In this document: positions 1-7,588 of the stretch, piece by piece
Numbering within the stretch: position 1 is the stretch's first letter
Layout of the letters: the number at the start of each line of letters is the position of its first letter
Source of the DNA: Amycolatopsis japonica
GTDB lineage: Bacteria; Actinomycetota; Actinomycetes; Mycobacteriales; Pseudonocardiaceae
Assembly: GCF_000732925.1 (NCBI RefSeq)
Contig: NZ_CP008953.1
Location: 2,790,001 to 2,854,000, forward strand
Length of the DNA stretch: 64,000 bases
Direction of reading: 5' to 3'
Made by a program: the position numbers and the translations under genes
Notes under the pieces: model-generated
What the model was told of the DNA's origin: nothing
Seen by the model: only the letters and a program-made list of their open reading frames with translations
Databases searched by the model: none

Positions 1-1
1 C

Positions 2-1201
2 ACCATCCGACCGAAACCCTCGGCGTTCTTTCTGCGCCGTCGCTTTCTCCGCACTTTCGGGCCCGCGCTGGCCCTGGCCGTCACCGGCCTGATCGCCCTG
101 CTCATGAGCGGGACGATCGTGGTGCCGTTCCAGCAGACGCTCGTCCTGCGCGGCAAGATGGGCTCCAAATCGGATCTCTTCGAGGACGCGAAGATCCAGG
201 AAATCCTGATGCGCCACCACATCCGCGTCCACGTGACCAGGGCGGGCTCGCGGGACGTCGCCACCCACGACCTCAGCCAGTACGACTTCGTGTTCATGTC
301 GGGCGAGCCCGCCGCGAGTCTCGTCCGGCGGTCGAGGGCCGACCGATGGACGGGCAGCGCGCGGCAGCCGTTCACCAGCCCGATCGTCCTCGCCACGTAT
401 CGCCGCTACGCGGAAACGCTGGCGAGCAACAAGATCGCCACGAAACCGGCGGGCGAACAGGAGCCGCTGTACTACACGCTGGACACCGAGAAGTTCATCG
501 AAACCCTGCGAAAGGGACAGACCTGGGACTCGCTCGGCATCAGGCGCTTCGGCGCGGAAAACGGGAACAGGGTGCTCGCCCAGACCTCGAACATCTGCGA
601 CTCCAACTCGGGCGCGACGTACCTGATCCTGCTGGCGTTCCTGGAGAACGGCCGTCAGGTCCCGGTCGTCGATCCGCGTCCGGCCGGGGCTCCCGCGGGG
701 CCGCCGAACCTCACGGCCGCGAAGGAACTGGCCAACCGGGTCAAACCGCTCGTGGCGGCACAAGGTTTCCCGTCGGCGGATCTGTCGGAGTCGTACGCGA
801 ATCTGGCCGAGGGGGACAAGCCGATCGTCGTCATCTACGAGCATCAATACCTCGCCATGCAGTTGCGGGCCAAGGCACAGAGCGGGCGACCGGACCACGA
901 CCGGGTCCTGCTGTACCCGAAGGACGACATCCTGACGAAACCCCAATTCCTGGCGCTGAAACCGGAAGCGGAACGGCTCGGCGAGCTGATCACGTTCGAT
1001 CCGGAGCTGCAGCGCCGCGCGATGGAGCTCGGCTTCGGCGTCGCGACCCCCGCGGGCAGCACGAAAAGCGCGCGGCTGTACGAGTTCCTCCGCGAACAGG
1101 GGCTGCCCGCGCCGGAGATCGCCGCCGACGACAGCACCACGCCGTTGCCGGACAACCCGGTGCTGGAAGAGATGATCAAAACGGTGGGGGACTGCCCGTG
1201 A
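2..1201 (+). CDS. Membrane-anchored substrate-binding-like protein (5' end outside window)
   Basis: The reading frame is open from the left edge, so the true start lies outside the window. The first visible residues are basic (FLRRRFLR) and are followed by a hydrophobic helix (about GPALALAVTGLIALLM), then a roughly 360-residue domain that should be extracytoplasmic. The domain resembles type 2 periplasmic binding folds, with FVFMSGEPAAS, an SNICDSNSGATYL stretch and a late PIVVIYEHQYLA segment. I infer this from pattern and from the neighbouring gene, not from a strong signature. The stop overlaps the next gene by 4 bases (GTGA), so the two are translationally coupled. Its job is probably ligand capture or surface sensing together with the downstream lipoprotein. 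The exact family is not identified. Confidence 0.7.
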   Translation, partial: TIRPKPSAFFLRRRFLRTFGPALALAVTGLIALLMSGTIVVPFQQTLVLRGKMGSKSDLFEDAKIQEILMRHHIRVHVTRAGSRDVATHDLSQYDFVFMSGEPAASLVRRSRADRWTGSARQPFTSPIVLATYRRYAETLASNKIATKPAGEQEPLYYTLDTEKFIETLRKGQTWDSLGIRRFGAENGNRVLAQTSNICDSNSGATYLILLAFLENGRQVPVVDPRPAGAPAGPPNLTAAKELANRVKPLVAAQGFPSADLSESYANLAEGDKPIVVIYEHQYLAMQLRAKAQSGRPDHDRVLLYPKDDILTKPQFLALKPEAERLGELITFDPELQRRAMELGFGVATPAGSTKSARLYEFLREQGLPAPEIAADDSTTPLPDNPVLEEMIKTVGDCP

Positions 1202-2733
1202 AGCGGCTCCTCGCGATCCTGTGCTGCCTGCTCCTGCTGGTCGCCGCCTGTACGAGCGGCGGACAGAAGGTGAAGCTGCGCGTGCTGGCCAGTTCGGAGC
1301 TGGCCGATCTCGGGCCGATTCTCGACGACCTTCGCGCGGAAACGGGAATCGAACTGGAAATGGATTTCCGGGGAACGATCGACGCCGCCGCCTCCCTCAC
1401 CCCGGGAAAGGCCACGCACGATCTCGCCTGGCTTTCCACCGACCGGTATTTCCAGCTCAAACACCGGCAGTCGGGGGACAAGGGGGAACGGCCGCTCGCG
1501 ACCAAGACCATGGTGTCGCCGGTCATCGTCGGGATCACCCCGGCGAAGGCGGCGGAACTGCGCCGAGGCAAACCGGACGGCAAGCTCTCGTGGGCGGATC
1601 TGGCGGACGCGGCGGCCGGCGGTGGCTTCCGGTTCGCGATGGCGGATCCGGCCAAATCGACCAGCGGGCTCACCTCACTCGTCGGGGTGGCGACGGCCGC
1701 CGCGGGCACCGGCGCCGCGCTGCGCCTCCAGGACGTGAAATGCGACAAACTCCAGGGCTTCCGCACCGGGCACACGCTGACGGCGGACACTTCGGCCGCC
1801 GTGGCCGATCGGTTCGCCGAGCGCCAGGACGTGGACGCGATCATCGGGTACGAGTCCACCTTGCTCTCCCTGAACGCGAGCGGCAGGCTCAAGACCCCGT
1901 TGGAACTGGTGTATCCGCGTGACGGCATCGTCCAGTCCGACTACCCGGTCCTGCTGTTGGACCCGGCCGAACGGGAGGCGTACGACAAGGTCGTTTCCTG
2001 GCTCAGAAGCCCGGCGACGCAGAAGAAACTGATGGAGCGGACCCTTCGCCGTCCGATCACCGGCGAGGTGGGGCTCGATCCGAGGCTGCCGGCCTCGATC
2101 GGGAACTCGCTGTACTTCCCGGACGAACAGGCCGTCGTGGACAAACTCCTCGACGACTACGCGGCGTCCGCTTCCCGCGCGCCGGGGCGGGTGATCTTCG
2201 TGCTGGACTTCTCCGGTTCGATGAAGGGGCCGCGGATCGCCGCGCTCCGCGCGACCTTCGCCGGGCTGAGCGGAGGTCCGGACGGAGGATTCGACCGTTT
2301 CTACCGCGGCGAGCGGCTGACGGTTCTCCGGTTCGGCGGGAAGATACTGGGGGACAAGGAGTTCACCATCGACGGACCCGGTGATCTCGACGCGCTGCGC
2401 GCCTTCATCGCGGCCGACGAGTTCGACGGCAACACCGCGGTCTGGTCCGCGCTCGGCGAGGCGTACACGAAGGCGGGTATCCATCGTGGCGCCGAGCCCG
2501 GCGGAGACGTCTCGATCGTGCTGATGACCGACGGGGAGAGCAACACCGGACCCGGTATCGAAGAATTCCTGCGCGCGCCAAGGGATCCGGGCGTGCACAC
2601 GTACACCATCCGGTTCGGCGAGGCGAACCCCGCCGAGTTGGAGCGCGCGGCCGTGGCCACCGGTGGCCGGATGGTCGACGCGAACACGACATCGCTGCTC
2701 GACGCCTTCAAGGAGATCCGTGGCTGCCGATAA
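1198..2733 (+). CDS. Substrate-binding and vWA domain lipoprotein
   Basis: 511 aa from a GTG start that overlaps the previous stop. The N-terminus is a lipoprotein signal (MKRLLAILCCLLLLVAAC, lipobox VAAC). Residues about 25-330 look like a solute-binding domain (VLASSELADLGPILDDL, DLAWLSTDRYF). Residues about 340-505 form a von Willebrand A domain with a complete MIDAS: DFSGSM, the TAVWS threonine and LMTDGES. So this is an outer-face protein that should bind a metal-dependent protein ligand and perhaps a small molecule. The open frame reaches upstream to 346, but the lipobox and the GTGA coupling fix the start at 1198. This gene and its neighbours form one operon. Confidence 0.85.
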   Translation: MKRLLAILCCLLLLVAACTSGGQKVKLRVLASSELADLGPILDDLRAETGIELEMDFRGTIDAAASLTPGKATHDLAWLSTDRYFQLKHRQSGDKGERPLATKTMVSPVIVGITPAKAAELRRGKPDGKLSWADLADAAAGGGFRFAMADPAKSTSGLTSLVGVATAAAGTGAALRLQDVKCDKLQGFRTGHTLTADTSAAVADRFAERQDVDAIIGYESTLLSLNASGRLKTPLELVYPRDGIVQSDYPVLLLDPAEREAYDKVVSWLRSPATQKKLMERTLRRPITGEVGLDPRLPASIGNSLYFPDEQAVVDKLLDDYAASASRAPGRVIFVLDFSGSMKGPRIAALRATFAGLSGGPDGGFDRFYRGERLTVLRFGGKILGDKEFTIDGPGDLDALRAFIAADEFDGNTAVWSALGEAYTKAGIHRGAEPGGDVSIVLMTDGESNTGPGIEEFLRAPRDPGVHTYTIRFGEANPAELERAAVATGGRMVDANTTSLLDAFKEIRGCR

Positions 2734-3493
2734 TCTGTGGTGGGACGTCTGGGGACTGTGGCTCGCGGTCTGGGTGCTGACCGTGATCGCCTTCCTCGTC
2801 GCGATCGTCGTTTTCGTGAAGCACTGGCGCCGTGCGCGGTCCGACGGCGATCAGGGCATGATCCGGGGAATCGGCTTCTACCTGCACACGAAATCCGTGA
2901 TGGGCCTCTACCAGTTGCATCGCTACAACGAGGCGCTGGAGCAGGAGGTCGAGAAACGGAAGAGCCGGGGCTGGCGGTTCTGGGGTTCGGGCGGATTCGG
3001 CCCGCTGAAAGGGGAATCGGAGCGCACCGACACCGACGAAGAGTTCCGGCGGTACATCCGCAAGGCCGAACCGATCACGGTGATCGGCATCGTGACGAAG
3101 GTGCTGGAGAAGCACCACGACATCATCTACGTCGATTTGACGAAGCAGGAACTGGCCCACAACCGGGCTCTGGTGAAGGAACTCGGCTGGGCCGACGGTC
3201 CCGAGAGCACCCGGCAGGTCAAAACCAGGTTGCGCGGCGTCGAGGCGTTCATCTCCGTGAAGGGCCTGTTCCGTAAACGCTCCCAGACCGACACCGAGAC
3301 GGTTTTCGTGGCGCCGTACGGGAATCCGGACGATCCGGAGCGGAGCAGGCGGATCCGGTTCACCTGCGTGACCAGCGATCTGCGGGACTCCGCGCCCACC
3401 GGCGCGTTCCGGGCGCGCTGCCTCGGCAAGGTCGAGGACTGGGACCCCGAAACCGGGGAACTCGTCGTCCATCCCATCGCGATCTTCAAGTGA
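2720..3493 (+). CDS. Single-helix membrane protein of unknown function
   Basis: 257 aa. GTG at 2720 is chosen because AAGGAG lies at 2709-2714 and no better start exists before the membrane helix; the open frame begins earlier (2663) only inside the previous gene. One transmembrane helix near residues 10-32 (LAVWVLTVIAFLVAIVVFV) is followed by a basic stop-transfer and a soluble domain of about 220 residues with a low-complexity KRKSRGWRFWGSGGFG linker. The C-terminal part has beta-rich spacing (ITVIGIVTKVLEKHHDIIYVDL). I do not recognise the family. The gene overlaps the vWA gene by 14 bases, so it probably belongs to the same complex. Confidence 0.75.
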   Translation: MAADNLWWDVWGLWLAVWVLTVIAFLVAIVVFVKHWRRARSDGDQGMIRGIGFYLHTKSVMGLYQLHRYNEALEQEVEKRKSRGWRFWGSGGFGPLKGESERTDTDEEFRRYIRKAEPITVIGIVTKVLEKHHDIIYVDLTKQELAHNRALVKELGWADGPESTRQVKTRLRGVEAFISVKGLFRKRSQTDTETVFVAPYGNPDDPERSRRIRFTCVTSDLRDSAPTGAFRARCLGKVEDWDPETGELVVHPIAIFK

Positions 3494-3497
3494 CCGG

Positions 3498-3537
3498 CTG
3501 CTCCACTCGCGTCAGCCGGTTGACGCGAGTGGAGCAG
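3498..3537. terminator. Perfect 17-bp hairpin, likely terminator
   Basis: Left arm 3498-3514 (CTGCTCCACTCGCGTCA), 6-nt loop, right arm 3521-3537. It begins 5 bases after the stop of the membrane protein gene and ends the left-edge operon. There is no T-tract, as is usual for long hairpins in high-GC actinomycetes. Confidence 0.75.
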
Positions 3538-3639
3538 TCGAAAGCCACACGTCGTCCGTGGCGCTTCGCACTGTCGACACCGGGGCCCGAACCTGCACGA
3601 TTTCGGTATCCAACACCGCAGGTTCGAGGGAGATCTTCC

Positions 3640-3816
3640 ATGAAGAGCACCGTTGCCGACGATATCCGCAGCTTCTTCGCCGACTCCGCCATCGATGTCA
3701 CCGTGGCCGGGCAGGCCGAGGTCGAACTCGTGATCGACCGCTTCGACAACTGGAAGAACGCGTCAAGCGGAGGCGCCTTCGGCTGCTTCACCGGTGCCTG
3801 CTGCCTCATGGCCTGA
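3640..3816 (+). CDS. Small Cys-rich peptide, possible RiPP precursor
   Basis: 58 aa from ATG 3640, with GAGGGA 8 bases upstream. The N-terminal two thirds are acidic and leader-like (VADDIRSFFADSAIDV, EVELVIDRFDNW). The last 17 residues are small, uncharged and Cys-rich (SSGGAFGCFTGACCLMA: three Cys, two Ser, one Thr). That split suits the precursor of a ribosomally made modified peptide such as a lanthipeptide. No modification enzyme (LanM, LanB/C, YcaO, radical SAM) lies nearby, so this is a guess. The 3' end overlaps the convergent hydrolase by 54 bases, which constrains both sequences. It could be a chance ORF, but the ribosome site and composition argue for a gene. Confidence 0.5.
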   Translation: MKSTVADDIRSFFADSAIDVTVAGQAEVELVIDRFDNWKNASSGGAFGCFTGACCLMA

Positions 3817-4704
3817 GTGGTCGGCGCAGAAGCAGCCGACGCCCTTCGCGATCCAATCCCGGCCCTCCCACTCGGGGTGGCGTTCGATCATCAGCGCTTC
3901 GACCTCCGCGGCGATGGACTCTTCGGGGAGCGCCGAGTCGCGCCGCTTCCACGTTTCGTCGCGCAGCAGTTCGAGGTACTCGCGGACGTCGGTCAGGATC
4001 CGGCGTCCGGAGACGTCGCCGTGGCCAGGGACGACGAGGTCCGGTCCGGCGGCGGCCAGCCGCCCCAGCACTTCGATCCAGCGCGGTCCCGAGACATCGG
4101 TGTCGTACGGCGGGAACCACGGGAAGATCGAGAACTGGCCGGTCTCGACCAGGTCCCCGGTGAACAGCACGCCCGCGTCCGGCACGGTCACCACCTGATC
4201 GCCCTTGCTGTGGGCGCGTCCGGTGGCCGCCAGGCGCACGACTCGCCCGCCGAGGTCGAGGTCGTACTCGTCGTCGTAGACCACGTCGGGGGTGACGAAG
4301 TCGACGCCGTCCAGCGCCCGTGCGACCGGGGTGCCGAGGCCGCGGAACATCTCGAGGTAGCCCGGTCCTTTGTGGACCAGGTCCGCGGCTTGGGCGCTGT
4401 TGACGAGATAGGTCGCCTCGTCCGCGAAGACCTGTGCGCCGAAAGCGTGCTCGGGGTGAAAATGCGTCGTCGTCAGGTACAGCCTGCGGCCGCGGGCGTG
4501 TTCGGCCGCGAAGGCGAGCACCTTCTCGGCGTTGCGAGGACCGAGTCCCGTGTCGACGACGAGCACCGAATGCGAGCCGCCGATGACGCCGATGTTGGGG
4601 ACGAGGTCGACGCCGAGATTCGGGATCACCACGACGTCGCGGGCGATCTCCCTGGCCTGCGCGGGGTCGACGGCGGGTTCGTGGGTGAGGGGTTCGAAAG
4701 GCAT
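3763..4704 (-). CDS. MBL-fold metallo-hydrolase
   Basis: 313 aa. The metallo-beta-lactamase motif appears as TTTHFHPEHAFGAQ (HxHxEH in place of HxHxDH), followed by VLFTGDLVE and VVPGHGD, so the dinuclear zinc ligands are present. An early VVDTGLGPRNAE segment matches strand 2 of the fold. Substrate unknown; relatives hydrolyse lactones, thioesters or nucleotides. A GC-rich Ala/Gly/Glu tail of about 18 residues runs over the end of the convergent peptide gene. The gene is divergent from the LysR regulator, 82 bases apart, and is the obvious candidate target of that regulator. Confidence 0.85.
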   Translation of the reverse strand: MPFEPLTHEPAVDPAQAREIARDVVVIPNLGVDLVPNIGVIGGSHSVLVVDTGLGPRNAEKVLAFAAEHARGRRLYLTTTHFHPEHAFGAQVFADEATYLVNSAQAADLVHKGPGYLEMFRGLGTPVARALDGVDFVTPDVVYDDEYDLDLGGRVVRLAATGRAHSKGDQVVTVPDAGVLFTGDLVETGQFSIFPWFPPYDTDVSGPRWIEVLGRLAAAGPDLVVPGHGDVSGRRILTDVREYLELLRDETWKRRDSALPEESIAAEVEALMIERHPEWEGRDWIAKGVGCFCADHSGHEAAGTGEAAEGASA

Positions 4705-4760
4705 GACCCCACTGTCGTGCCGGCCCTCGGGCGCCGTCCAAGACCGATCTTCACCAGCCG

Positions 4761-4775
4761 ATACCTGATGGGTAT
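4761..4775. promoter_or_regulatory. LysR-type operator (T-N11-A) in divergent promoter
   Basis: ATACC-TGATG-GGTAT is a perfect 5-bp inverted repeat with the T-N11-A spacing typical of LysR sites. It lies between the MBL hydrolase and LysR genes. A -10-like TATCAT (4773-4778) overlaps its right arm and lies 8 bases before ATG 4787, so the regulator mRNA is probably leaderless and autorepressed. Confidence 0.7.
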
Positions 4776-4786
4776 CATCGCTGGTG

Positions 4787-5644
4787 ATGGAGCTTCGTTT
4801 GTTGCGCTACTTCGTGGCCGTCGCCGAGGAGCGGCACTTCGGCCGGGCCGCCGCGCGGCTGCACATGACCCAGCCGCCGCTGAGCCGGGCCATCCGGCAG
4901 CTGGAGAACGACCTGGGGGTGGTCCTGCTGCTCCGGTCGGCCGCCGGCGTCGAGCCCACCGCCGCCGGGACCACCCTGTACGCCGAGGCCCGCACCCTGC
5001 TGGACCAGGCCGAACGCGCCCGCGCCCGGGTGATCGAGACGGCGGGCCCTGCGACGCTCACCGTCGGCACCCTGGCCGACGGCGCGGGGGAGGCGGGCAC
5101 CCACCTGGCCGCGGCGTTCCGGCGCCGGCATCCCGAGGTCTCGATCCGCTTCCGTGAGGCGGATTTCACCGACCCCACCACCGGTCTGCGCGCCGGACTG
5201 GCCGACGTCGCGCTGACCCGCTCGCCGTTCGACGAAACCGGCCTCACCGTGCGGGTCCTGCGTTCGGATCCGGTCGGGCTGGTACTGCGCACCGGCGACC
5301 CGCTCGCCGATCGCGCGACGCTGCGGCTGGCCGACGTCGCCGATCGGCCGTGGTTCCAGCTGCCGGAGGGCACGGATTCATTGTGGCGCGAGTACTGGAA
5401 TGGGGCGACGCCCGTCGGCGAGCGGCCATCCGGGCCGGTGGTGCGCACGGTCGGCGAATGCCTGCAAGCCGTCCTGTGGAACGGATCGGCGGGGATCGCA
5501 CCGCTCGGGCACGCCCTGCCGGACGGCCTCACCTGGGTACCGCTGGCCGACATGCCACCGAGCCCGCTGGTCGTGGCGTGGGTGACCGAACGGGAGAACC
5601 CGCTGATCCGCTCGTTCGCGCGGATCGCGGCCGACGGGGTGTGA
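4787..5644 (+). CDS. LysR family transcriptional regulator
   Basis: 285 aa (GTG 4784 would add one residue). The N-terminal winged helix-turn-helix is typical: [22 protein letters not shown], then [16 protein letters not shown]. The rest is a LysR effector domain ([34 protein letters not shown]). It probably controls the divergent hydrolase through the T-N11-A box between them. The stop overlaps a possible GTG of the next ORF. Confidence 0.9.
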   Translation: MELRLLRYFVAVAEERHFGRAAARLHMTQPPLSRAIRQLENDLGVVLLLRSAAGVEPTAAGTTLYAEARTLLDQAERARARVIETAGPATLTVGTLADGAGEAGTHLAAAFRRRHPEVSIRFREADFTDPTTGLRAGLADVALTRSPFDETGLTVRVLRSDPVGLVLRTGDPLADRATLRLADVADRPWFQLPEGTDSLWREYWNGATPVGERPSGPVVRTVGECLQAVLWNGSAGIAPLGHALPDGLTWVPLADMPPSPLVVAWVTERENPLIRSFARIAADGV

Positions 5645-5673
5645 AAGTGACGGCGCGGGGGCATTTCCCCGGC

Positions 5674-6093
5674 ATGCCGGACTCATCTTCAGAACCCGAC
5701 GAGGCGACCGTCGACGCCGTCGGAAAGCTGACCTTCGCCCTCGAAACGGTCGAACAGGCGCGTGGTCACCTGTACGCCTTCCACCACCTCACCGGAACCG
5801 CCGACTTCGCGCTGGGCGAGGCCGTCGAAGCCCTCCGGAAGGCCGGGCACGCCGAGTGGGCGGAGCGGATCCAGACCGAACTTGTCGGGCTCAACGTGCT
5901 GCCGGAGCGGTGGACGTTCCAGCTGATCGAGGAGTACGACGAGGGCTACTACGCGGCGTACCGCGACATGGCGCGCGACGTCACCGGTGCCCTGACCGGC
6001 GGGCGGCGGCACCTGCACGAAGAACGGATCAAACGCCGGCGGCGGACCGAGGGACGGCCGGGGCACGAGATGGGGCGGCCTTCGAGCGGCTGA
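5674..6093 (+). CDS. Conserved hypothetical protein, helical
   Basis: 139 aa from ATG 5674. A GTG at 5641 overlapping the LysR stop is the alternative start and would couple translation. The protein is mainly helical and charged (TVDAVGKLTFALETVEQARGHLYAFHHLTG) with a very basic tail (ERIKRRRRTEGRPGHE). No catalytic motif or membrane helix is seen. I recognise it as an actinobacterial conserved protein without known function. The basic tail might bind nucleic acid, which is inference only. Confidence 0.7.
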   Translation: MPDSSSEPDEATVDAVGKLTFALETVEQARGHLYAFHHLTGTADFALGEAVEALRKAGHAEWAERIQTELVGLNVLPERWTFQLIEEYDEGYYAAYRDMARDVTGALTGGRRHLHEERIKRRRRTEGRPGHEMGRPSSG

Positions 6094-6119
6094 CTACTTG
6101 CAGGGGTCGTGGCCCTTGC

Positions 6120-6491
6120 TCATCGCACTCCTTCTCGTCGTGGACGGTCCGACGACGGCCAGACGTAGGGCAGGTCGTCGGGGACGCCCGGGAAACGCGC
6201 GCGGTAGTGCCCCGGCTCCTTGCGGACGAGCGCGGACCGATGGCTGCGGTGGAAATCCGCGTCGCCGAGCCACGGCGGCAGTTCCTTCGCGTCGGCGAGC
6301 CGGTCCTGGGTGCGGACCTCGTCGAGTCCGGTGGCACGGAGCAGGTCGAACCGCAGTGTTTCGCGGCAGGTGTCCTGACGGCCGGTCTCGCACCAGACGT
6401 CGCAGATGTCGAAGCCGTACCGGACGAGCGCCTCCTCGTAGCCCGCCCACATCGCCGCGGCCGGGTGATGCCGCCAGACGTATCCCGGCAC
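6120..6491 (-). pseudogene. N-terminally truncated MSMEG_6728-family (pyrimidine-dimer glycosylase-like) fragment
   Basis: 123 codons from GTG 6491. The visible part (VPGYVWRHHPAAAMWAGYEEALVRYG, CRETLRFDLL, LPPWLGDADFHRSHRSALVRKEP) matches the body of MSMEG_6728-family proteins, related to T4 endonuclease V-like glycosylases. The family normally starts about 40 residues earlier with a short MQTFLPYPDF-type segment and a DRRRLGKQRVE motif. Those residues are absent: upstream in the same frame comes the glutaminase stop codon only 21 bases away. The deletion junction therefore lies at the glutaminase gene. The lost N-terminus carries the likely catalytic residues, so the product is probably inactive. 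Confidence 0.7.
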
Positions 6492-6512
6492 GTCGGCGCG
6501 GATCCAAACCGC

Positions 6513-7418
6513 TCAGAAGATCGACCAGCCGGTCAGGGTGGTGAACCGGTCCAGCGCCGCGACACCCGCGACGGAGTTGCCGCGCGGGTCCAGGCCGGGG
6601 CTCCAGACGCAGATCGCGCACCGGCCGGGGACGATCGCGACGATGCCGCCGCCGACCCCGCTCTTGCCCGGAAGCCCGACACGGTAGGCGAATTCGCCGG
6701 CCGCGTCGTAAGTGCCGCAGGTCAGCATCACCGCGTTGACCCGCTTGGCGGCGCTCTGTTCGAGCAGGCGGCTGCCGTCGTTGCGCACGCCGTGGCGGGC
6801 GAGGAACACCGCCGCCCGCGCGACGTCGCCACAGCTCATCGCGATCGAGCACTGGCGCACGTACTGGTCGAGGACGGCGGGCACCGGATGACGCATGTTC
6901 CGGTACGACGCCATGAAATACGCGAGGGCGCGGTTGCGGTCGGCGTGCGCGGCCTCCGACGCGGCGACCTCGGCGTCGATCCCGATGCCGGCGCGCCCGC
7001 TTTCCTCCTGGAGGAACCGAAGCAGGGTTTCCGCCGCGTCGCCGTGGTGCGCCAATTCGTCGGTCACCACGAGGGCGCCGGCGTTGATGAACGGATTGCG
7101 GGGGATTCCGTCCTCGTTCTCGAGCTGGACCAGCGAGTTGAACGGGTTTCCGGACGGCTCGCGGCCCACCCGTTCCCACACCCCGTCGCCGTGGGAGAGC
7201 GCGAGCGCCAAGGTGAAGACCTTCGACATGCTCTGGATGGAGAACGGCACCTCCCAGTCGCCGACGCCGTGCAGCCCACCGTCCACTTCGGCCACCGCCA
7301 TGCCGAACCGGCCGGGTTCGACCCTGGCCAGGGCGGGGATGTAGTCCGCGACGGAGCCGCGGCCGATCTCCGCCGCGACGTCGTCGGCGATCCGGTCCAG
7401 CAGCGCTGCGAGGTCCAC
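6513..7418 (-). CDS. glsA: Glutaminase A
   Basis: 301 aa, the normal length of the serine-dependent glutaminase family, which converts L-glutamine to glutamate and ammonia. The fold is beta-lactamase-like, with the SxxK nucleophile motif in PFSIQSMSKVF, NPFINAGAL, and LPGKSGVGGGIVAIVPG near the end. GTG 7418 (VDLAALLDRIADDV) is chosen because family members begin there; the open frame runs on to 7529, but the added residues are not glutaminase-like. It is divergent from an asparagine-type permease, which fits uptake and breakdown of amide amino acids. Confidence 0.92.
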   Translation of the reverse strand: MDLAALLDRIADDVAAEIGRGSVADYIPALARVEPGRFGMAVAEVDGGLHGVGDWEVPFSIQSMSKVFTLALALSHGDGVWERVGREPSGNPFNSLVQLENEDGIPRNPFINAGALVVTDELAHHGDAAETLLRFLQEESGRAGIGIDAEVAASEAAHADRNRALAYFMASYRNMRHPVPAVLDQYVRQCSIAMSCGDVARAAVFLARHGVRNDGSRLLEQSAAKRVNAVMLTCGTYDAAGEFAYRVGLPGKSGVGGGIVAIVPGRCAICVWSPGLDPRGNSVAGVAALDRFTTLTGWSIF

Positions 7419-7513
7419 GGCCGTAGCGTAGAAGCGCTCCTTCGCGCGCGACGATCGGGGTTCGCGGGTGAATTTGTCAAATCGAAAAAGGAAATTCCCG
7501 TTAAACCGCCAGA

Positions 7514-7569
7514 GTGACGTCCCGCACACCTTAAGTCTTCCTTAGCAATGTTGGTGACGTGCCGCACAC
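7514..7569. promoter_or_regulatory. Two 16-bp direct repeats upstream of permease
   Basis: GTGACGTCCCGCACAC at 7514-7529 and GTGACGTGCCGCACAC at 7554-7569 differ at one base and are exactly 40 bp apart, close to four helical turns. The second ends 19 bases before the permease ATG. This looks like a cooperative operator or activator site shared by the divergent glutaminase and permease genes. Confidence 0.6.
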
Positions 7570-7588
7570 GCTCTAGCGTCTGGCAACC

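Noticed and set aside
6094..7179. 361-codon minus-strand frame over the glutaminase
   Set aside because: Out of frame with the glutaminase and with the MSMEG_6728 fragment; composition is Arg/Pro noise.
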